Positions 58,099-64,000 of a stretch of DNA of 64,000 bases are shown here, one piece after another; within the stretch, counting starts at the first letter, position 1, and the number at the start of each line of letters is the position of its first letter. The translations under genes were made by a program, and so were the position numbers. The stretch covers positions 16,941,082-17,005,081 of the forward strand of contig NC_079206.1 of NCBI RefSeq assembly GCF_026745355.1, read 5' to 3'. Origin of the DNA: Beta vulgaris subsp. vulgaris (taxonomy: Eukaryota > Streptophyta > Magnoliopsida > Caryophyllales > Amaranthaceae). The notes under the pieces are model-generated. The model was not told the origin of the DNA and made no database searches. It saw only the letters and a list, made by a program, of their open reading frames with translations.

Positions 58099-59710
58099 CT
58101 TGAAGCAGGATATCAAGATAATCCAGTCATCGAATATCCAGTAGATAAATCTGAATCAGTTGTAACACTATGTCATTACTAGACTTTAAAGAGTTTCAAA
58201 TATGATCCTCCGGTCCATTAGCAATCTATAGCACACCAGTTAGATAACTGAGAGTTCTGTAAGCATATCATTGCCAACTATCGACATAACAATAACACAT
58301 AGAATAGCTTCAACAAAATATAACAACTATTAACTAGATGATGACAAAGTAATGAACATCTACATATATGTGTGCATGGTGTTGCAAGGACCATCAATTA
58401 ATATAGTGAAGCAACAAGAAACATGAATGATTAGCCATTCTCCATAGTAGATCCGATAGCATGGTGATGATAAAGGCTACTGCAAGACTGTAATATTAAA
58501 GAGCATTGTCAATCGCAAATCAGGAGATAATAATGGATCATGAAAATCCAAATTCCAGCAGTACATACAGGAATTAAGACAAATCTCAAGCCTCCCACAT
58601 TAATTCGACGCCCCAGCAGCCTACCCATATTTAGGTCTGCTTTAGTAGCTCCTACCCAGGGTGTCTTCCTGTCGTCTAACTTTATTTGTGATTCACTTGG
58701 GGCGGTGCATGCTTTACAGCAAATGGGAACCATGTTCGAATTCATTATATTCTATGATTTCACTATGTTCTGCCCACCTAGCAAGCAAATGGAAATAGAT
58801 AATAATCTAGAAAAGGATAAGGAAACTGTGTAAACAACATAAAAAGTATCTTAAGAAACAGCAGCGATTAGTGAAGAAGTATATATAAGCTTCTAAATCA
58901 TGAGAGTTCATCTTGGTCATTGACAATTGAACAAGTATGGTGACGGAAGAAAATTGAGTTATAGGATAGGTAACATGTACTGCACCCCACAGAACAAGCT
59001 TACAACTCATAAAATCACCCTCCCCCAAAGGCCCAACCCACCCAAAAAAACACCTAAAAGAAGGCGAACAGCCGCAGCATGAACCTAGACTTCACATTAT
59101 GGAAACTCATAATAATCCCAAGATAGTGTCACATTATTAGGTTGGATAGATTTCTAAATCCATGATCCTACTCAAGTAAGTGGAAGCTACATTACTAAAC
59201 TCATAATCTACCCTCAAGTATTCATGTTTGATAATATACATCCTGACATAGATATGAATAGAAAGTTACAACTTTAGACTAAATAATGAGTAATATTTGT
59301 CATGAAAAAAAAAGCTAAATCCCATATTTGGACACGTTCGCATATTGAACATTACGAATGCCAGCCTCGCTATTTATGCCCCAATAGGCAAATATCAATG
59401 AACCAACTACTAACAAAGTATAAGGAATAAAAAAAATTTAATCCACATAACGCAGATGCATCCTAAAACTCATTTCAAAAATTAAAAAAGTTATTGATTA
59501 TGAATAAATTTGAAAAATCAAAAATGTCAAAGTGAACTAACATTTGAGGCTTATATACTTACATATTTGCCCAATTGAACCATATTTTCAGCTAATCTTC
59601 GAATTTCTCAATTGCTTAAATGCATGAAAAATCAAATCGAAAACACATCAGACAAAATAAAAACCTTAACAATAGAATAGAAGAGAAGATCGCTCTAGTC
59701 TAATGTCGAC
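58099..59710. other. Spacer between the bL17 fragment and the solo LTR
   Basis: A minus-strand frame at 58509-58745 (contains KADLNMGRLLGRRINVGGLR) overlaps a plus-strand frame (SALVAPTQGVFLSSNFICDS). I recognise neither. Otherwise AT-rich DNA. Confidence 0.4.
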
Positions 59711-60900
59711 TGTTGGAACACAAGGTGACACTCAAGAATGGGGGGTTGAATTGAGTAATGAAATCTAATCGATTTTCGCAAAATCTCTGTTATGGCACTG
59801 TGCCTGACATTGTGCCGAACACTCGTAAATCGCTGATTTGAGTTTTTGCGAAAACTAAAACTAAAAGTATGTGAAATTTGATACGCAAACACTAGATATA
59901 ACGTGGTTCAATCTCACCTCTGAGATCTACGTCCACGCGAAACAAAACTCTTTATTTCTTTGAATCCTAAAATATCAACCTCTTGATACTATAAGACTTC
60001 CTCACTACTAACCCTAGTAGCGCTAACCAACCCTTAACTCTAAGAGTTGACACTCTCTATAATAGTAAAATTACAGAAAGAAAAGACCCTCAAAAGTATG
60101 CTTCTCAATCAAGCAATTAGAGGACAATTACAACCGTATAATTGTTACTTGAAACTGACTCGAACAGTGCTATGCTCAGTGCCTTAGGAAATTGTTTTCA
60201 GCTCTTAATATTTCTGATTTTTCTCTCTGAAAACGTGAGATATAAAAGTTAATTATGAAACCCTTTTATGGCTTGGATGAAAATCCTTCAAAATATATTT
60301 CTCTTTTATTCCTTAATTTAAGGGATAAAACTTTCCTTCTTAGAAAAAAAAAACTTTTTTTTCAACTTTATCTTTAATTCTAAAAAGATAAGTTTTCCTT
60401 AAATCAATGTTTATCTTATATTTTGAATAACCAGTAGATTTATTTTTTATCTCAAATTCTTTTATTATCTAAAAAGCATTTTCCGAAAATCTTATTTTAG
60501 AAAACTGTTTTACACGTTTTAACAAAAACACGTTTTCTTTAAAAATTCTTTTATGAAACGTTTTTTTCAAAACTTTATCATTTTTAACAACCTTGTTTTT
60601 CGAATATTAATTTCCTTTTATATAGACATATAATATTAATATAATTATTTATCTCCTTAACTCTGAGAAAAAAATAATTACACTAATTTTATATTTCTAT
60701 ATTCAGCACATAGCATATCACTTAGTTCAAGTGCATTACATTTTTACATAAGGTAACTATACTTAGGAATATAAACTTGGACTTCAATCTTGATTCTTCA
60801 CTTCTTCAAAGTCTTCATTTGTTTATTCCTTTCTCAATTATCTGTTGCAAACTTTCATGCTATAACATATTATATTAATTTTCATCATCAAAACATAACA
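59711..60900 (-). mobile_element. Copia-type solo LTR, 1190 bp
   Basis: On the minus strand it begins TGTTATGTTTTGATGATG, a common plant Copia LTR start, and ends with CCAACA. Near its 3' part the minus strand reads GAGGTGAGATTGAACCACG, typical of Copia LTR leaders. No internal domain is attached. A direct repeat was not found (flanks TCGAC and TGTAT), so the ends may be slightly off or rearranged. Confidence 0.5.
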
Positions 60901-61430
60901 TGTATATGCACAACATCGTCAAACCAGCAATCGCAGCAACAGCCACAATAACAACAACATCTGATTAAACCGACAACTTTCGTTTTCATCGGTGAAGCAG
61001 CCATTTGTTCCACCGCCTGACGACTAACACCGATTCTCTGACAATCGTCCTCCTCCTAACTGCTTCTCTCGATGTAGGTGAGAAGGACAATGAAGCTGCT
61101 ATTGACTTATTGTCTTTATGTTTGGGGCGCTGTAACCCTAAGAAATAACTGTCATTCAAGCTAAGTGAAGGATTGACGAGAAAATGAATAGTTAGTAGTG
61201 TAGTTCTGATTGATTCCTATCCCAAAGGTTCAAATTTCTTACTCACCTATTGCATGTACTTTCTTTTAAATGCATCAATGTGCCTAAGAGAACAAGAATG
61301 CAGCAAGTTTGACAAAATAAATGATTAAAAAGGCAATGAAAAAAGTAAGGAGATTCCACCAAATGCCTACCATCTATGTGTTACAAAAAAATAATACAAT
61401 GGTCCATAAGGTTCTGAATGTGAGATAGAA
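60901..61430. other. Spacer with a GC-richer patch
   Basis: 60940-61130 is richer in GC and CAACA phrases and may hold a captured non-coding exon. No frame is supported. Confidence 0.4.
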
Positions 61431-61436
61431 ACTAAC

Positions 61437-61746
61437 CGCTTGTATGATACTCCTAATAGGCTTCTCCTACAACCATGCAGCTGTCTGCCACATATTAGAG
61501 AAAATTATACAATTAGATATAAGGCTCAAGACCCCAGTTCATTAAAAATCTAGGGGGAAACATCAATATCACACGATCAAAACAAATAACCTGATATTCT
61601 TCATCAAGAACAGCGAGTAAGAACCGACCAAAAAGACCACTTTGCAATCCATCATATTCAGTGTGACTAGGGTGCAATCTGTTGAAATAAAGCTCATGTA
61701 GCCTAAGGGTTATAGTTAATGCTTTCTTTCTTTTTTCACCAGATTC
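61437..61746 (-). pseudogene. Two exons of an unrecognised host gene
   Basis: Exon 61746-61591 is exactly 156 bp, open, phase 0 at both sides, with acceptor TTTTCTAG and donor GTTATT. It encodes ESGEKRKKALTITLRLHELY, then FNRLHPSHTEYDGLQSGLFG, then RFLLAVLDEEYQ. The next exon, 61466-61437, is 30 bp (EKPIRSIIQA) with acceptor TTGTAG and donor GTTAGT. Conserved-looking amino acids and clean splice sites imply a real gene fragment. I could not name the family. It may be captured like the bL17 piece or be part of a gene with other exons outside. Confidence 0.5.
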
Positions 61747-63120
61747 CTAGAAAAGATAACCATAAAGTAATAATGATTAATTACTAAAAATTACTCCATC
61801 AAAGATATTAATTAAAGGGGTCAAGAAACATAAGCAAAGTTATTTACTTTTCTAGACCCTTGCCTGCTACATAGTCTTGATCAAAGTAAGCAAACTTCAT
61901 GTGGTAAACGTAAGCAAAACACTAGCAATATTGAATCTAGGCTATCACCAGCGTGAAGAAAAGTAACTCTGAAAAAAATAAGTGATCAATTAGCTAAGTA
62001 GAAATTCGTAGATTCGGTAGTAACTGAGTCCTATCACCCTGTGTAAATCGTCCTTGGTGACCAATTAAGAGAGATAAGCTAATTATAAAAGTATAAAACA
62101 AAAAATAAGGTGAGCTATCTTGTATTGGACATCATTAGAACGACCTACTTAACAATATTCACACATTTTTTGCACATAAAATTTAAAAATAAAAGATAGT
62201 GTACACTAATTTAATAACTGCAGTTCTCTAAAATAACTTAACAAATCCAAATTAAACAGCGACACGTACCTAAGAAATGACCAATTTAAAGAATCTGACT
62301 TATTGAACAATGAGAAATTAATTGGCCAAATTAAGGGAATTCATAAATTAAAGGGGAATCTAACCAATTCTCACAATTAGTTCATATGACATCAAAGAAG
62401 AGTCCAAACTATCAATTCTTTCTCCGACAGTATAGTATGTAGCAAAATCAATTGAGTATAATCTAGGGAAAGTTTAACAAATCAATAATATAAATTAACA
62501 ATCTAATACAATAGTAAAATAAGTAAGAACAATTAGATTATGCATATAAAAGAACATTAAATCAGTTTTATTAGGGAGTAGGCAAACAAGCAAGTACCAA
62601 CAGTAGAACCTTGGAGTAGGCTAGGGATAATTGCGAATTCAAACACCGTCGGAGTAGGCGAGGTGATGATGACGAATTCAGCCACCTTCGTATTTAACGA
62701 CCTCTAGTGAAAACTACATTCCGGCCGGTGTCGATCTAAATGCCAGTGTGGTCGATGGTAGCGCGACATGAGAGAGCCGCTAAGTATTGGGCAAGAAAAC
62801 TGATTAAGTAAGTGTTGTGAGTTTTAAATTTTTTTACGGGGTTGGAATATAGGCTGAAGATGAAAATGGGTCGTGAGTTCCTAAATCCAGCAGTTAAATC
62901 TCCTTTTTAGTAATATAGCAAAAGAAAAAGAAATTCCGTAACAAAAAAAACTGATATGTTAAATTTGAGATAAATAACAGTTGCTATAAGCAAGTGTGAA
63001 CTCCCCTTAAAAAAAAGCCATTGTTAACTCCAATACAAAACATAACACTTTTGACTCAACCTGTTATCTTTAATGTTTCTATTTTGTCATTTTGTTAGTC
63101 TAAGACGTTCTCATTATGAT
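61747..63120. other. AT-rich spacer
   Basis: A GC-richer patch at 62640-62780 resembles a leader or first exon on the minus strand (CGGAGTAGGCG, CCGGCCGG) and could be the 5' part of the unknown gene at 61437-61746. No frame is supported. Confidence 0.4.
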
Positions 63121-63143
63121 GCGAGGTTAGCCGCAATATTGTG

Positions 63144-63430
63144 ACACATGGGGCTCATTATCCCCTGAGACATCTCGAGCGAGGTCCAAAATGCCCTTCG
63201 AGATAGATGGGCTCATTATCCCCTGAGCCATCTGGAGCGCGGTCCAAAGTGCCCCTCGAGGTACATGGGGCTCACCAGACCCTAAACACCTCGAGCGAGG
63301 TTCAAGATGCCCATCGAGATACATGGGGCTCATTATCCTCTGAGACATCTCGAGCGATGTCCAAAATGCCCTTCGAGATACATAGGGCTCATTATCCCCT
63401 GAGACATCTCTAGCGCGATCTCTAGAGCGA
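63144..63430. repeat. ~59-bp tandem repeat, about five copies
   Basis: Units share ATGGGGCTCATTATCCCCTG and CTCGAGCGAGGTCCAAAATG. Starts fall near 63145, 63205, 63262, 63320 and 63380. CTCGAG and TCGAGCGA make each unit partly palindromic. Confidence 0.9.
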
Positions 63431-64000
63431 TGTCCAGTTCAGCTTACGAATATATAATATACAACCCTCAACCTCATGAAAGAGTAGTTCTGCCTAACAC
63501 TTAATGTGAAGGAAAGTCCCACATTAAGAGTTATGCATGGGGATAATTGGATGAAGGAGGTCACACAAGCGGATTGCTCGAAGTTTACTCAGTTTTAATC
63601 AGCCCGTCAAATATTGGTTGTCCATCAATAATAAACTACCAGGATCTCATGCTCGAGCCACTTAATTCTCTCGTCTGCTCTTGTCCATCAATAAGGAACT
63701 ACCGGGCTCTCATGCATGCTCGAGCCACTCACTTCTCTCGTCTGCTCCTTCTGGAGCCACTCACTCCTCTCTCGTGCTCGAGCCACTCTCTCCCATTCGA
63801 TCCCACCGGGTTCGCATTACACTTTGAAATTCCTCCAGCAATGAAGAATGAACTTTACTCGAGGGTAATCCACAATTTGATGCAAATCGATGATAACAAG
63901 GAGTGATACCAAGAGGGCGCACCTCGAAGATAGCCTCGCATTCAGCCTTCACATGCACTAAGCTGCATGTTATGTAGAATAATGGGTCTACATGGAGAAA
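63431..64000. other. Possible LTR or leader sequence at the window edge
   Basis: CTCGAGCCACT recurs four times (63652-63790). The 119-codon frame at 63547-63906 follows these repeats and has no recognised domain. It may be the start of an element that continues past the window. Confidence 0.35.

Larger units (their letters stand above)
56617..63085. mobile_element. CACTA left end, same family as 29134-35074; right end uncertain
   Basis: 56617 starts CACTACTACAAAAAAAGGGC and the next ~320 bp closely follow the left subterminal region of the inner CACTA at 29134 (ATAACAGTTTTGAGGTGTTA). A matching GTAGTAGTG end is not present. AACATAACACTTTTGACTC and CCTGTTATCTTTAATG near 63045-63080 look like worn subterminal motifs, so the right end is set there tentatively. 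Between lie a bL17 gene fragment, a solo LTR and exons of an unknown gene. Confidence 0.5.

Noticed and set aside
58509..58833. Overlapping frames on both strands as a possible gene
   Set aside because: No family motif or splice context was recognised on either strand; left as unassigned.
59711..60900. Full-length Copia element
   Set aside because: No internal region, primer site or second LTR copy was found in the window; only a solo LTR is supported.
63127..63413. Frames on both strands over the 59-bp repeat
   Set aside because: They repeat with the DNA unit and have no protein features.

Overview
This is a transposon-dense stretch of nuclear plant DNA: AT-rich spacers, plant-type LTR retrotransposons with tRNA primer sites, CACTA, Harbinger, Stowaway and Helitron elements, a LINE and spliced gene fragments. 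The host is a dicot-like plant; Caryophyllales/Amaranthaceae is only a guess. One intact protein-coding host gene is clear: a secreted glycine-rich protein (GRP) at 49369-50514 (minus). A related GRP copy at 2103-3165 (minus) is broken by two 1-bp frameshifts and a stop, yet both keep a TATA box and a shared upstream block.

From about 4.3 to 28.1 kb the window is a set of nested elements. A solo LTR (4844-26355, direct repeat ATAAC) is split by a gag-only LTR retrotransposon (6347-26120, direct repeat TTCAG) whose tRNA-Asp primer site puts it on the minus strand. That element holds three LTR copies and two gag copies, as expected of a tandem element. A CACTA transposon (12143-23693) sits in the middle LTR, and its right end is fused to internal retrotransposon sequence at a 3-bp microhomology. 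This CACTA encodes a decayed TNP2 transposase and a multi-exon En/Spm-type protein ending in a Ulp1-like cysteine protease domain whose catalytic residues survive. A 160-bp hairpin-bearing tandem repeat lies in the last intron of that gene and again upstream of it. A Helitron end pair follows at 26886-27950.

From 28.3 to 35.6 kb there is a CACTA-in-CACTA nest (direct repeats CTC and TAA). The inner element carries an exon of a CTD-type small phosphatase gene. A related CACTA left end at 56617 lies next to a three-exon fragment of a bL17-type ribosomal protein gene and two exons of an unrecognised gene, so this family appears to take up host gene pieces.

From 36 to 48.5 kb lie a decayed LINE with reverse transcriptase and RNase H, a 1.14-kb Harbinger-like element, a decayed gene of the kind that accompanies Ulp1-type transposons, split by a gag/protease-only Copia element (42530-45881, direct repeat AAATG), and several MITEs. 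Beyond the intact GRP gene the DNA is mostly AT-rich spacer with a Stowaway-like MITE, the bL17 region, a Copia-type solo LTR (59711-60900) and a 59-bp tandem repeat near 63.1-63.4 kb. No tRNA, rRNA or CRISPR feature was seen. All homology calls rest on reading motifs by eye.
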